From SIG452 sp045541975 (lineage in GTDB: Bacteria; Bacillota; Clostridia; UMGS1840): a stretch of DNA of 64,000 bases. The position numbers and the translations under genes were made by a program. Shown here piece by piece: positions 1 through 7,687 of this stretch; position 1 is the first letter of the stretch, and the number at the start of each line of letters is the position of its first letter. Below the pieces are notes generated by a model that was given only the letters and a program-made list of their open reading frames with translations, was not told where the DNA came from and did not search any database. Where the stretch lies: assembly GCA_045541975.1 (NCBI GenBank), contig JAZQKB010000015.1:1-64000 (forward strand), written 5' to 3'.

Positions 1-28
1 AAAAGCACTTGCCTATGCAAGTGCTTTT
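1..28 (-). terminator. Palindromic terminator after the XRE gene
   Basis: A 12-bp stem with the core GCACTTGC, a CTAT loop and flanking A and T runs. It lies one base beyond the stop of the XRE gene. An identical hairpin sits at 950-976 and a close relative at 7198-7229. Confidence 0.75.
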
Positions 29-29
29 A

Positions 30-272
30 TTACTCTGTAAACAATTCTTCCATTGGCACATCTAATACCTTGGCAATCACAAAAATTTCTTTATCGGTGG
101 CAGCTCTTACCTGTCCCTCCAGCTTGGAATAACTGGTAGGATTCATATCACATCCCATAATCTGAATCTGTGCAATAAAATCTTTTTGCTTAATGCCTCT
201 TGCTTTTCGCATCCGTTCAATATTTCTACCCACCAGATTTTTGTCTCCGTAAAGCTGTTTTCTGATTTTCAT
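30..272 (-). CDS. XRE-family HTH transcriptional regulator
   Basis: An 80-residue protein that is almost entirely one Cro/C1-type helix-turn-helix domain. Residues about 15-75 show the family pattern: the NIERMRKARGIKQKDF helices, then SYSKLEGQVR as the recognition region, then a final helix ending in PMEELF. A good ribosome site (AAGGAATT) precedes the ATG at 272. It is divergent from the zinc-ribbon gene at 398. The 125-bp gap holds three copies of an ATTCC-N5-RGAAT half-site pair, which makes this protein the likely repressor of both genes. It may be a phage-type regulator reused by the chromosome. No ligand domain is present. Confidence 0.85.
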   Translation of the reverse strand: MKIRKQLYGDKNLVGRNIERMRKARGIKQKDFIAQIQIMGCDMNPTSYSKLEGQVRAATDKEIFVIAKVLDVPMEELFTE

Positions 273-280
273 ATCTTATA

Positions 281-375
281 ATTCCTTTTTAGAATTTTTC
301 TTATATTATATTCTAAAAAACTCTTGACATAATTCCAAATTAGAATTATAATATAAGAAAATTCCGTTTTGGAAT
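281..375. promoter_or_regulatory. Three XRE operator sites (ATTCC-N5-RGAAT) in the divergent promoter
   Basis: Inverted repeats at 281-295, 332-346 and 361-375, each with 5-bp arms and a 5-bp spacer. The middle one fills the -35/-10 spacer of the rightward promoter, the third starts 8 bp after its -10, and the first lies just upstream of the XRE start. That placement suits negative control of both directions by the adjacent regulator. The regulator assignment is inference; the repeats are visible. Confidence 0.7.
324..352 (+). promoter_or_regulatory. Consensus promoter for the zinc-ribbon gene
   Basis: TTGACA at 324-329, a 17-bp spacer, and TATAAT at 347-352. Both hexamers are perfect. Confidence 0.85.
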
Positions 376-397
376 TAAATTTAAAGGAGGCAAAAAA

Positions 398-817
398 ATG
401 TTTTGTAAAAATTGCGGTACAGAAATCAAAGAAGAGTCTAATTTTTGCTTAAAATGTGGAACAAATTTAACTCAAAATCCGGTACCAAATCGTAATGAAG
501 AAAAAGAAAGCATTATTTTTGAATGTAAGGGAAGTTTACAAGGTGGAGGTGTAGGAAAAATCGTTCTTACAAACAAATGCATTATGTGGACAAAATCAAA
601 AGGCGCAAACTTTTTGATGGGTGGTGCATTATCTTTGTTAACCAAAGGAGACACCTCCGTTAAATTTGAGCAAATTTTAAAACTGGATACATACCTATTT
701 TTAGGCGGCGGTGGTTTACAAGTATACACGAATCTTGGAAAAAATTTTAAATTTGGTTTCAATTCATCCAAAGACAGAGATAGAGCTATGGAGTATATTA
801 GAGGGAAAATCAATTAA
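398..817 (+). CDS. Zinc-ribbon protein with a PH/GRAM-like domain
   Basis: A 139-residue protein. Residues 3-22 form a small zinc ribbon with two CxxC pairs (CKNCG and CLKCG), followed by a short linker. From about residue 40 comes a beta-rich segment resembling bacterial PH/GRAM-like folds (pattern GKIVLTNKCIMW, then FEQILKLDTYLFLGGGGLQVYT). There are no membrane segments or signal peptide. Similar short proteins are widespread in Firmicutes but have no settled function. Expression is driven by a perfect promoter overlapped by XRE operator sites, so it is probably the main target of the neighbouring regulator. A strong AGGAGG lies 8 bp before the ATG. Confidence 0.7.
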   Translation: MFCKNCGTEIKEESNFCLKCGTNLTQNPVPNRNEEKESIIFECKGSLQGGGVGKIVLTNKCIMWTKSKGANFLMGGALSLLTKGDTSVKFEQILKLDTYLFLGGGGLQVYTNLGKNFKFGFNSSKDRDRAMEYIRGKIN

Positions 818-852
818 AATCATGGTATCCCATCCGTTCAACTCTTACTCCC

Positions 853-875
853 AAAACACTTCTTCGGAAGTGTTT
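853..875 (+). terminator. Terminator of the zinc-ribbon gene
   Basis: Stem AAAACACTTC with a TTCG tetraloop and GAAGTGTTTT, followed by a T run. Confidence 0.85.
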
Positions 876-947
876 TTTTATTTCCGCACATGTACCGTCT
901 CCGAAGCTATTAAGATTAGACTAACTGAGAATCTTCCAATAAACACC

Positions 948-977
948 AAAAAAGCACTTGCCTATGCAAGTGCTTTT
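948..977. terminator. Second copy of the GCACTTGC palindrome
   Basis: The same hairpin as at 1-28, including the CTAT loop, with longer A and T runs. It lies between the zinc-ribbon gene and the PHP promoter, behind the gene's own terminator. It may be a terminator or a small dispersed palindromic repeat. Confidence 0.6.
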
Positions 978-991
978 TTCTCGCCCCTTTA

Positions 992-1020
992 TTGACAATT
1001 ATTTCTCCCTTTGTTATAAT
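992..1020 (+). promoter_or_regulatory. Consensus promoter for the PHP / dipeptidase / Nif3 operon
   Basis: TTGACA at 992-997, a 17-bp spacer, and TATAAT at 1015-1020. It sits 36 bp before the chosen start at 1057. Confidence 0.85.
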
Positions 1021-1056
1021 AAGAAGAGAGATTATCAAAAGAGGAGATTTTATCCT

Positions 1057-1860
1057 ATGATCAGCAATTTTCATACGCACACTGTTTTGTGTGACGGCAA
1101 AAGCACCCCTGAGGAAGTGGTATTATCCGCTCTGAAAAAAGGATTTTCCTCATTAGGCTTTTCAGGACACGCTCCCACCGATTTTGACCAAAGCTACTGT
1201 TTAAAAGATGTGTCCAGCTATATTGCCACAATTACCGCATTAAAAGAAAAATATCAAAAAGACATTGAAATCTATGTGGGCATTGAAGAAGATGCTTACC
1301 AGTGGACAGACCGGAACAAATTTGAGTATCTGTTAGGCTCTTCCCACTATTTAAAAAAAGACGGCATTTACTATCAGTTGGACTGCGGTGCCGATAATTT
1401 GCAAAAATGTCTGGACGCATTCGGCGGTGACCCCTTAAAATTAGCGGAAGCCTATTATTCCCAGTTTACCGCTTACATTCAGGAAAGAAAACCTGATATT
1501 GTGGGGCATTTTGACTTAATTACCAAATACGAGGAATCCCAGACAGACTGGTTCTTACAAAATCCCGATTATCACAAAATTGCCGAACGCTATCTGAAGC
1601 TTGCATCAGATTGTGACGTAATTTTTGAATTAAACACAGGCGGTATTGCAAGAGGCATCCGCTCCACTCCTTACCCCTACGAAAACCTGTTACATATTCT
1701 AAAGCAAAAAGATGCAAAAATTATCGTAAATTCTGACAGTCACCACAAAGATACCATCGACTGTTATTTTACCGAAGCAAAGAAATATTTAAAAGATATT
1801 GGTTTTGAATATCTTTATACCTTATATCATAACGAATTTCAGAAAGTTTTTTTAGTATAG
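1057..1860 (+). CDS. PHP-domain phosphoesterase, histidinol-phosphatase family
   Basis: A 267-residue PHP-superfamily metal hydrolase. The start at 1057 is chosen because GAGGAG precedes it and because the promoter at 992-1020 excludes the longer reading from 958. The N-terminal FHTHTVLCDG is the first metal-binding motif. Further metal-ligand motifs are GFSGHAP, GIEED, GSSHYL, GHFDLI and, near the end, NSDSHH. Length and motif order match the HisK/HisJ type of histidinol-phosphate phosphatase, the dephosphorylation step of histidine synthesis. hisF is encoded in this window but 58 kb away, so another phosphoester is possible. It leads an operon with a dipeptidase (14 bp downstream) and a Nif3 protein. 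Confidence 0.82.
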   Translation: MISNFHTHTVLCDGKSTPEEVVLSALKKGFSSLGFSGHAPTDFDQSYCLKDVSSYIATITALKEKYQKDIEIYVGIEEDAYQWTDRNKFEYLLGSSHYLKKDGIYYQLDCGADNLQKCLDAFGGDPLKLAEAYYSQFTAYIQERKPDIVGHFDLITKYEESQTDWFLQNPDYHKIAERYLKLASDCDVIFELNTGGIARGIRSTPYPYENLLHILKQKDAKIIVNSDSHHKDTIDCYFTEAKKYLKDIGFEYLYTLYHNEFQKVFLV

Positions 1861-1874
1861 GAGGATTAAAAGAA

Positions 1875-3131
1875 ATGGATTTAAAAACAATCTGCGACCT
1901 GGTTGACAAACATCAGGACGAATTATACAACATGCTTTCGAGCATGATTAAAATCAACTCCGAAAACTACGGAAACGGGGGCAATGAAGAAGAATGTGCC
2001 CGTTTGATTCATAAGCTCTGTCAGGAAGCCGGCTTTGAAAGTGACCTGTACTCTCCCATGGAGTTAGACGAATTTGAAAACCATCCTGACTATCTGCCGG
2101 GTAAAAACTTAGAAAACCGTTACAACGTAACCGCAGTAATGCGTGGAGAAGAAGACACCAACGAAGTAATGCTGATGGCACATACCGATACCGTTATGTT
2201 CGGTGATTTGGCAAACTGGGAACGGCATCCCTTATCCGGTGACATTGAAAATGGCTGTATTTACGGCAGAGGTGCCACCGACGATAAATACGGAATTGCA
2301 TTATCAATCTTCTTAATGAAATTGCTGAAAGATGCAGGCTTTGTTCCCAAGAAAAACCTGCTGTTCTCCGCTTATGTGGATGAAGAGTTGGGCGGGTCCC
2401 ACGGAGCAATGGCGGCAGTCATGAAATATCCCACCAAACGAATTGTGAATATTGACGGCGGCTACGAAATGTTAGTTCCCAGTGCAACCGGCGGCGGCGT
2501 AGTGACCTACCGCTTCCACACCAAAAACACAGTGGACAGTGCAGCTCCTACCGCAATGGGCTTCCCCATTGTGATGGAAGAAATGAAAAAATTCTTCCAC
2601 GCCCGCAGAGACGAACTGCAGAAGAATCCCTACTACAAAGATACCTTTGTGCCGGAAACCTCCCTGCGCTACAATGAAATCCGTGCCGGAAACAACGATA
2701 TGGATAAAGATATCGGCGTATTGCAATTCACCTTCTATACTGACAAAACCAAAGAAGAAATTTATAAAGAGTTTGCAGCATTAGAAAAATCCATTTCCGA
2801 AAAGCTGGCTCCCCTGGGATTGGTTGGCGACGGTTTTACGCCCGATTCCCGCTTCTTCCACTACGGCGTTTGTCCGCCTGATTCCGAGGATGTAAAACTG
2901 ATGGTGGAAGCTGCCAACGATGTGGGAATGGATATGCAGGTGTGTGCAGGTGCTTTGTCTGATATGTCTGTATTGTTAAAATACGGAAGCAACGCCACCT
3001 TTACTATTGGTGCATCCCGCCTGTTCCACGAAGTGGGCGGTGCTCATCAACCCAATGAATTTATCGAATGTGAAAAACTGCTCAAATTAACCAAAGCAGT
3101 TGCGGCTTACCTCTTAAAAGTATTAGGATAG
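1875..3131 (+). CDS. M20-family metallopeptidase, PepV/Sapep-type dipeptidase
   Basis: A 418-residue cytoplasmic zinc or manganese peptidase. Recognisable motifs are HTDTVMFG (first metal-ligand histidine), GRGATDDKYG (bridging aspartate), DEELGGSHGA (catalytic glutamate and ligand) and a late FHEVGGAHQPNE (last histidine). A lid domain lies in the middle. Length and motifs match the PepV/Sapep dipeptidases rather than ArgE or DapE, but specificity cannot be read from sequence. A strong AGGAGG precedes the ATG. The gene lies between the PHP phosphatase and the Nif3 gene with gaps of 14 and 11 bp, so the three are co-transcribed. Confidence 0.85.
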   Translation: MDLKTICDLVDKHQDELYNMLSSMIKINSENYGNGGNEEECARLIHKLCQEAGFESDLYSPMELDEFENHPDYLPGKNLENRYNVTAVMRGEEDTNEVMLMAHTDTVMFGDLANWERHPLSGDIENGCIYGRGATDDKYGIALSIFLMKLLKDAGFVPKKNLLFSAYVDEELGGSHGAMAAVMKYPTKRIVNIDGGYEMLVPSATGGGVVTYRFHTKNTVDSAAPTAMGFPIVMEEMKKFFHARRDELQKNPYYKDTFVPETSLRYNEIRAGNNDMDKDIGVLQFTFYTDKTKEEIYKEFAALEKSISEKLAPLGLVGDGFTPDSRFFHYGVCPPDSEDVKLMVEAANDVGMDMQVCAGALSDMSVLLKYGSNATFTIGASRLFHEVGGAHQPNEFIECEKLLKLTKAVAAYLLKVLG

Positions 3132-3142
3132 GAGTTTGTAAC

Positions 3143-3937
3143 ATGAAAGCCAATGAAATTGTAGAAAAGCTTTTTACCCTGGCACTGCAGGACAGAGAAT
3201 TTAACCCCAACGGGGACTGCTGCAAAGCAGGAGATCCCCAAAAAGAAGTGAAAAAACTGGCAGTTACCACCTTTCCCTCCACCGACACCATCAAAGCGGC
3301 GGCAGAATGGGGAGCAGATATGATGTTGGTACATGAACCCTTATATTATGACCATCTGGATGCCTACAGCACCAAAAAACTGCAGAGCGAAAAAAGAGAA
3401 CTCATTGAAAAAAGCGGTATGACAATTTACCGCTTCCACGACCATGCACACTTTGCTCCCGAAGATTTAATTGCAGTGGGGATGGTTCGTCAAATGGGAT
3501 TTGACGCCGATGTGGAATATATTACCCCCGGTCAGAATACCCGTATTACCTTAAAACAGCCGATGACTGCCGTGGAAGTTGCAAAGTATCTGGAAGAAAA
3601 GCTGGGCCTTCGCCATATCCGTATTTGCGGTGCAAGAGATATTCCTGCAACTGTGATCACCGGTATGTTCGGTGCACCCGACGGTATTTTGGATTTACTG
3701 CAAAGTGACGACACCCAGATTATCCTTGCAGGGGAAGTCTGCGAATGGATGATGGCAGAATATGCTAGAGATGCAGGGTTAATGGGACATAATAAAACTC
3801 TTTTGATTTTAGGCCATGCAGGGAGCGAAGAAGCAGGGATGCTATACATTGCCGACTTAGTTGCCGAAATGAATCCCGCTCTTACTGTAAAATACTTCCC
3901 CTGTGGCGAAGTATATACATACACTGACAGCGAATAA
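3143..3937 (+). CDS. Nif3-like dinuclear metal-centre protein
   Basis: A 264-residue member of the Nif3/YqfO family, often annotated as GTP cyclohydrolase 1 type 2 homologue. It has the typical opening, a MLVHEPLYYDHLD motif (family form VHHPL) near residues 63-75, a middle RFHDHAHF, and the C-terminal LILGHAGSEEAGM that completes the dimetal site. Family biochemistry is poorly settled. It is the third gene of the operon. The stop codon is embedded in the transcription terminator, so the operon ends here. Confidence 0.85.
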   Translation: MKANEIVEKLFTLALQDREFNPNGDCCKAGDPQKEVKKLAVTTFPSTDTIKAAAEWGADMMLVHEPLYYDHLDAYSTKKLQSEKRELIEKSGMTIYRFHDHAHFAPEDLIAVGMVRQMGFDADVEYITPGQNTRITLKQPMTAVEVAKYLEEKLGLRHIRICGARDIPATVITGMFGAPDGILDLLQSDDTQIILAGEVCEWMMAEYARDAGLMGHNKTLLILGHAGSEEAGMLYIADLVAEMNPALTVKYFPCGEVYTYTDSE

Positions 3938-3957
3938 GTTCGTTTTTTGTCAGTTTT
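3923..3957 (+). terminator. Terminator overlapping the end of the Nif3 gene
   Basis: ACTGACA pairs with TGTCAGT across an inner GCGAA/TTCGT stem and is followed by six Ts. The left arm lies inside the last codons. Confidence 0.75.
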
Positions 3958-3970
3958 TTCCGTCTTGCCC

Positions 3971-3999
3971 TTGACGAATCCAAAAAATGGGTATATAAT
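3971..3999 (+). promoter_or_regulatory. Promoter of the HpaI-type aldolase gene
   Basis: TTGACG at 3971-3976, a 17-bp spacer, and TATAAT at 3994-3999. Confidence 0.8.
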
Positions 4000-4044
4000 T
4001 GTAGCAGATATTGAACTACCAACAAACTCAGGAGGATTTTTACG

Positions 4045-4824
4045 ATGGATATGAGAAAAAGCAGAGTGCTTGCTAAAATGAGAAACGGCGAAATGGCTGT
4101 TTCCTGCAAATTAAATATTTCTGACCCCAGAGGTGCAGAAATTGCAGCAATGAGCGGTTTTGACTGTATCTGGATTGATATGGAACACGTTCCCGCAACC
4201 TATCTGGAAGTGGAAAATATTATCCGTGCAGCAAAGATTTACAATGTTGACGTGTTAACCCGTGTAGCAAGAGGCAGCTACAACGATTTAATCCGTCCCT
4301 TAGAAGCGGATTCTTCCGGTATTATGGTTCCTCACTTAATGAGCTTAGAAGATGCAAAACAGATTGTGTACTACACCAAATTCCATCCCATCGGACGCCG
4401 TCCCTTAGATGGCGGTAATGCAGACGGCAAATGGTGTCTGGTAGACGGCAAAGATTACATGGAACAGGCAAACGATCAGCGTTTTGTTGTGGTTCAGATT
4501 GAAGACCCCGAACCGCTGGCTGATTTGGAAGAAATTTGTGCCATACCCGGTATTGATATGATTTTCTTCGGTCCTGCAGACTTTACCCAGGGCTTAGGTT
4601 GTCCCCTGGATTTTGCAAATCCCAAAGTGGACGAAACCAGAAGACTGATTGCAAAAACCGCAAAAAAATACGGCAAATTCGCAGGTACCACCGGTGGCCC
4701 CGGTACCATTGCCGAACTTCGTGACATGGGTTACGATTTTGTAAACGTTTGTGCAGACGTTGTCCTGTTAGGTCAAGGTTATAAGCAGGCGTTTGATGCT
4801 ACCATGGAAGCATTAAAGAAATAA
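4045..4824 (+). CDS. HpcH/HpaI-family aldolase
   Basis: A 259-residue class II pyruvate aldolase-type protein. The family catalyses metal-dependent retro-aldol cleavage of 2-keto-3-deoxy acids, releasing pyruvate and an aldehyde. Visible motifs are GFDCIWIDMEH (residues about 37-47), RPLEADSSGIMVPH, VVVQIEDPEPL (metal-ligand glutamate and aspartate) and DMIFFGPADFTQ, the family signature for the second metal ligand. It stands alone between its own promoter and terminator. A role in cleaving sugar-acid products is plausible given the uronate-related locus elsewhere in the window, but that link is inference. AGGAGG lies 10 bp before the ATG. Confidence 0.85.
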   Translation: MDMRKSRVLAKMRNGEMAVSCKLNISDPRGAEIAAMSGFDCIWIDMEHVPATYLEVENIIRAAKIYNVDVLTRVARGSYNDLIRPLEADSSGIMVPHLMSLEDAKQIVYYTKFHPIGRRPLDGGNADGKWCLVDGKDYMEQANDQRFVVVQIEDPEPLADLEEICAIPGIDMIFFGPADFTQGLGCPLDFANPKVDETRRLIAKTAKKYGKFAGTTGGPGTIAELRDMGYDFVNVCADVVLLGQGYKQAFDATMEALKK

Positions 4825-4832
4825 TTTAAAAA

Positions 4833-4860
4833 AGAGAATCCGCTTCGGATTCTCTTTTTT
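4833..4860 (+). terminator. Terminator after the aldolase gene
   Basis: AGAGAATCC and GGATTCTCT arms with a short loop, followed by six Ts. Confidence 0.9.
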
Positions 4861-4875
4861 CATGCTCCAAATCCC

Positions 4876-4904
4876 TTGACAAATTTCTACAGATTTGGTA
4901 TGAT
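4876..4904 (+). promoter_or_regulatory. Promoter of the uracil permease operon
   Basis: TTGACA at 4876-4881, a 17-bp spacer, and TATGAT at 4899-4904. The roughly 60-nt leader contains CTGCTGTAAACTGCAGCAG (4929-4947), a perfect CTGC.../...GCAG inverted repeat, but I see no PyrR-type attenuator. Confidence 0.8.
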
Positions 4905-4967
4905 TAAGATAATAAAAAATAATATAAACTGCTGTAAACTGCAGCAGTGAAAACGGAGGAAATTCTC

Positions 4968-6299
4968 ATGAATTTAGTCTATGGCGTAAAAGACAAGCCT
5001 TCATTTGGCAAAACCTTAGTCTTTGCATTCCAGCAGCTTCTGGCAATTTTAGCGGCAACTATCGCAGTTCCCTCAATTGTTGGAAACGGTATGTCCCATT
5101 CTGCAGCACTGTTTGGTGCAGGGGTTGGTACTTTGGTATACCTGCTGTTCACCAAATTTAAAAGCCCTGTATTCTTAGGTTCTTCCTTTGCATTCATCGG
5201 TTCTATGGTAGCAGCATTTGCAGGTGCAGCAACCACCGCTGCAGGCTATATGGGTCTGATTATCGGTGCAGCATTCGCCGGCTTAGTGTATGTAGTATTA
5301 GCAATCATCGTAAAAATTGCAGGTGTAAAATGGATCAACAAACTGATGCCTCCTGTGGTTATCGGCCCCACCGTTGCTTTAATCGGTCTGTCCTTAGCAG
5401 GTGCTGCAATCAATGACCTGCAGGTTGGTAAAGTAATGGTTGACGGTGTTTCCACCGCTTCTGTTTATGTTTGTATCATTTGTGGTCTGGTAACCTTAGC
5501 AACCGTTATTCTTTGCTCTGTTTACGGCAAAAAAATGACCAAAATGATTCCTTTCATCATTGGGATCTTAGCAGGTTACTTAGTTGCAACCGTGTTCACC
5601 TTAATCGGTAACGCAACCGGAAACCCCGCTCTGATGGTTATTAACTTCAACGCATTTAACAATATGCAGTGGGTTCCTGATTTCACCTTCCAGACCGCTT
5701 TTAAAAGCATTGGTGATATCATCACTCCCCAATACATCGCAACCGTTGCTGTAGCATATCTGCCCGTTGCTTTTGTAGTATTTGCAGAACATATTGCAGA
5801 CCATAAAAACTTATCTTCCATCATCGGTACCGAACTTTTAGAAGAACCCGGTTTGCACAGAACTCTGTTAGGGGACGGTATCGGCTCCATCGCAGGTGCA
5901 TTCTTCGGCGGTTGCCCCAACACCACCTACGGCGAATCTGTTGGTTGTGTGGCCATTTCCGGTAATGCTTCTGTTGTAACCATCATTGTCACTGCAATTA
6001 TGGCAATCGTTGCTTCCTTTATTGCTCCCTTTGTTACCTTCTTAGCAACCATTCCCAACTGTGTAATGGGTGGCGTTTGCATTGCATTATACGGCTTTAT
6101 CGCAGTATCCGGTTTAAAAATGATTCAGCAGGTTGACTTAGGTCAGAACAAAAATCTGTTTGTTGTTGCAACCATCTTAATCACCGGTATCGGCGGCTTC
6201 ACCTTAAAATTCGGTGATATCACCATTACCTCCATCGCTTGTGCATTAATTTTAGGTATTCTGGTTAACGTAATGGTATCCGGTAAAAAAGCACAGTAA
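4968..6299 (+). CDS. uraA: Uracil/xanthine permease (NCS2 family)
   Basis: A 443-residue polytopic membrane transporter that imports uracil (or a related purine/pyrimidine base) with protons. Hydrophobic segments run along the whole length, as expected for the 14-segment NCS2/UraA fold. Family motifs include FVVFAEHIADHKNL and GGCPNTTYGESVG, which lie in the substrate-binding helices. The start at 4968 is preferred over the in-frame GTG at 4947 because GGAGG at 4955-4959 lies 8 bp before it. The upp gene follows after 16 bp, which makes uracil the likely substrate. Confidence 0.9.
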   Translation: MNLVYGVKDKPSFGKTLVFAFQQLLAILAATIAVPSIVGNGMSHSAALFGAGVGTLVYLLFTKFKSPVFLGSSFAFIGSMVAAFAGAATTAAGYMGLIIGAAFAGLVYVVLAIIVKIAGVKWINKLMPPVVIGPTVALIGLSLAGAAINDLQVGKVMVDGVSTASVYVCIICGLVTLATVILCSVYGKKMTKMIPFIIGILAGYLVATVFTLIGNATGNPALMVINFNAFNNMQWVPDFTFQTAFKSIGDIITPQYIATVAVAYLPVAFVVFAEHIADHKNLSSIIGTELLEEPGLHRTLLGDGIGSIAGAFFGGCPNTTYGESVGCVAISGNASVVTIIVTAIMAIVASFIAPFVTFLATIPNCVMGGVCIALYGFIAVSGLKMIQQVDLGQNKNLFVVATILITGIGGFTLKFGDITITSIACALILGILVNVMVSGKKAQ

Positions 6300-6315
6300 G
6301 GAGTGTAGCAAAACC

Positions 6316-6945
6316 ATGAGTAAAGTTACTGTTTTTGACCATCCGCTGATTCAGCATAAAACCACAATCTTACGGCAGACTACCACCACCAACAAAGAAT
6401 TTCGTGAATTGGTAGAAGAAATCACCATGTTAATGTGCTACGAAGCACTTCGTGATTTACCGTTAGAAGAAGTGGAAATTGAAACTCCCCTAACGAAAAC
6501 CAAACAAAAAATGTTAAAGGGTAAGAAAATGGCGATTGTGCCCATTTTACGTGCAGGTCTTGGTATGGTGGAAGGAATGCTGTCTTTGATTCCCTCTGCA
6601 AAGGTTGGTCATATTGGTATGTACCGTGACGAGGAAACTATGATTCCCCACGAGTACTACTGCAAATTGCCTAAAGATATTTCCGAACGTTTAATCGTGG
6701 TAGTTGACCCGATGCTGGCAACCGGCGGGAGCGCCATTGATGCCATCGGTCAAATTAAATCCTACGGCGGAAAACAGATTAAGTTTCTTTGTTTAATCGC
6801 TGCTCCCGAAGGAATTGAAGCTTTATCCAAAGCGCATCCTGACGTGGAAATTTACTGTGCAAATGTGGACGAATGCTTAAACGATCGTTGCTACATTGTG
6901 CCAGGCTTAGGCGATGCAGGAGACAGAATCTTCGGCACAAAATAA
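6316..6945 (+). CDS. upp: Uracil phosphoribosyltransferase
   Basis: A 209-residue cytoplasmic salvage enzyme converting uracil and PRPP to UMP. Length is exactly that of the family. The PRPP-binding loop VVDPMLATGGSAIDA is present near residue 130, and the uracil-contacting C-terminus YIVPGLGDAGDR is intact. It is co-transcribed with the permease, giving a transport-and-capture pair. Confidence 0.96.
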   Translation: MSKVTVFDHPLIQHKTTILRQTTTTNKEFRELVEEITMLMCYEALRDLPLEEVEIETPLTKTKQKMLKGKKMAIVPILRAGLGMVEGMLSLIPSAKVGHIGMYRDEETMIPHEYYCKLPKDISERLIVVVDPMLATGGSAIDAIGQIKSYGGKQIKFLCLIAAPEGIEALSKAHPDVEIYCANVDECLNDRCYIVPGLGDAGDRIFGTK

Positions 6946-6957
6946 TTTTTTCAGTAT

Positions 6958-6991
6958 CAAAAAAGGGATTCCTTTACGGAATCCCTTTTTT
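6958..6991 (+). terminator. Terminator of the uraA-upp operon
   Basis: AAAAAGGGATTCC and GGAATCCCTTTTT arms with a TTTAC loop. Confidence 0.9.
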
Positions 6992-7197
6992 AGTTATATA
7001 ACAAATAGTATAGATAACAGTTTCTTTTAATAAAGCATTGTCTATAGTAATACGACAAGTTTCCTTTGCAAAAATGATGTTACTCGTTTTACTCACAAAG
7101 ATGCGATGTTTGCCAAATGTCCCCAACAGCAAATATTATCAGACGCAGCCGTCATCATTGGTAATACTAAGCTCATTTTCCTCTGGCAAATAACATT
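6992..7197 (-). other. Gene-free stretch, possible decayed coding fragment
   Basis: About 200 bases without a full gene. On the minus strand one frame is open for roughly 48 codons (about 7118 down to 6975) and reads like coding sequence (for example SNIIFAKETCRITIDNALLK). It has no convincing start and runs into the upp terminator. It may be a relic of the sequence that originally followed the tRNA operon, or an intergenic repeat. I cannot assign it. Confidence 0.25.
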
Positions 7198-7229
7198 AAA
7201 AAAGCACTTGCAATTGCAAGTGCTTTTTT
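7198..7229 (-). terminator. Hairpin abutting the orphan tRNA-Lys 3' end
   Basis: A perfect palindrome, AAAAAAGCACTTGC-AATT-GCAAGTGCTTTTTT, touching the tRNA fragment at its CCA end. Read on the minus strand it is where a terminator for a leftward tRNA-Lys transcript would lie. It is therefore probably the original terminator of the tRNA operon, now 52 kb from it. Confidence 0.7.
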
Positions 7230-7273
7230 GGTGAGCCATCGGCGATTCGAACGCCGGACAACTTGATTAAAAG
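7227..7273 (-). repeat. Orphan tRNA-Lys 3' half: distal attachment site of the island
   Basis: 47 bases identical to 59071-59117, covering the CCA, acceptor 3' strand, T arm, variable loop and half of the anticodon stem-loop of tRNA-Lys(TTT). Identity stops just past the anticodon. No 5' half follows, so it is not a functional tRNA. Tyrosine integrases that use a tRNA 3' end leave exactly this kind of duplicate at the far end of the inserted DNA. It is called the distal att site on that basis. Confidence 0.8.
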
Positions 7274-7650
7274 ATTTACATAGGCTAAAAAATGAAGCCC
7301 AAATCAGTTCTTTTCTCAGGTTTTATAAACAATTAAATTGCCATATTTTGGTATCTTTTGTTATCTTTTTTTATAATATAGATGTCAGTTTAGATGTCAA
7401 ATTTAGGATTATGCAAAACCACATATTTTTATAATTTAATCCAATGGAAACTACGTTGATTTTTGCTCATCATAATCATAACATGAGTACAAGTCATTAC
7501 GGTATTGATAAGGTCACCATATCGCATCGTCTTGAACATATCGTACGCAAATAATTCTTGTACCTCTCCTCCTAAAATTTACTCTATCATTATAATAAAT
7601 CGAAGATTATGAAATGGAACAAATATTTGGAAGAATAAAACAGCACAACA
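7274..7650. other. Gene-free left end of the island
   Basis: An AT-rich stretch of about 380 bases with no open frame worth reporting. It contains the paired TGTCA repeats at 7381-7402 and otherwise nothing I recognise. Confidence 0.5.
7381..7402. repeat. Paired TGTCA direct repeats near the left attachment site
   Basis: GATGTCA occurs twice, 12 bp start to start, 108 bp inside the tRNA fragment. A matching pair lies 79 bp inside the other boundary. These are candidate integrase arm-binding sites; binding is inferred from position only. Confidence 0.5.
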
Positions 7651-7682
7651 AAAAGGACCGCTCGTGAAAGCGGTCCTTTTTT
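7651..7682 (-). terminator. Terminator of the ClpP-fold protease operon
   Basis: AAAAGGACCGCT and AGCGGTCCTTTT arms with A and T runs on both sides. It lies 6 bp past the stop of the 55-residue gene. Confidence 0.85.
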
Positions 7683-7687
7683 CATTT

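Noticed and set aside
711..995. Rightward open frame of 94 codons
   Set aside because: It overlaps the zinc-ribbon gene in another frame and crosses two terminators. It has no ribosome site.
4905..4967. Purine or pyrimidine riboswitch before the permease gene
   Set aside because: The leader is only about 60 nt and holds just one short CTGC/GCAG stem, with no match to known riboswitch or PyrR attenuator layouts.
7227..7273. A functional second tRNA-Lys
   Set aside because: The 5' half, including the acceptor 5' strand and D arm, is missing.
7381..7402. CRISPR-like short repeats
   Set aside because: There are only two units with no spacer array and no cas genes anywhere in the window. No CRISPR array was seen.
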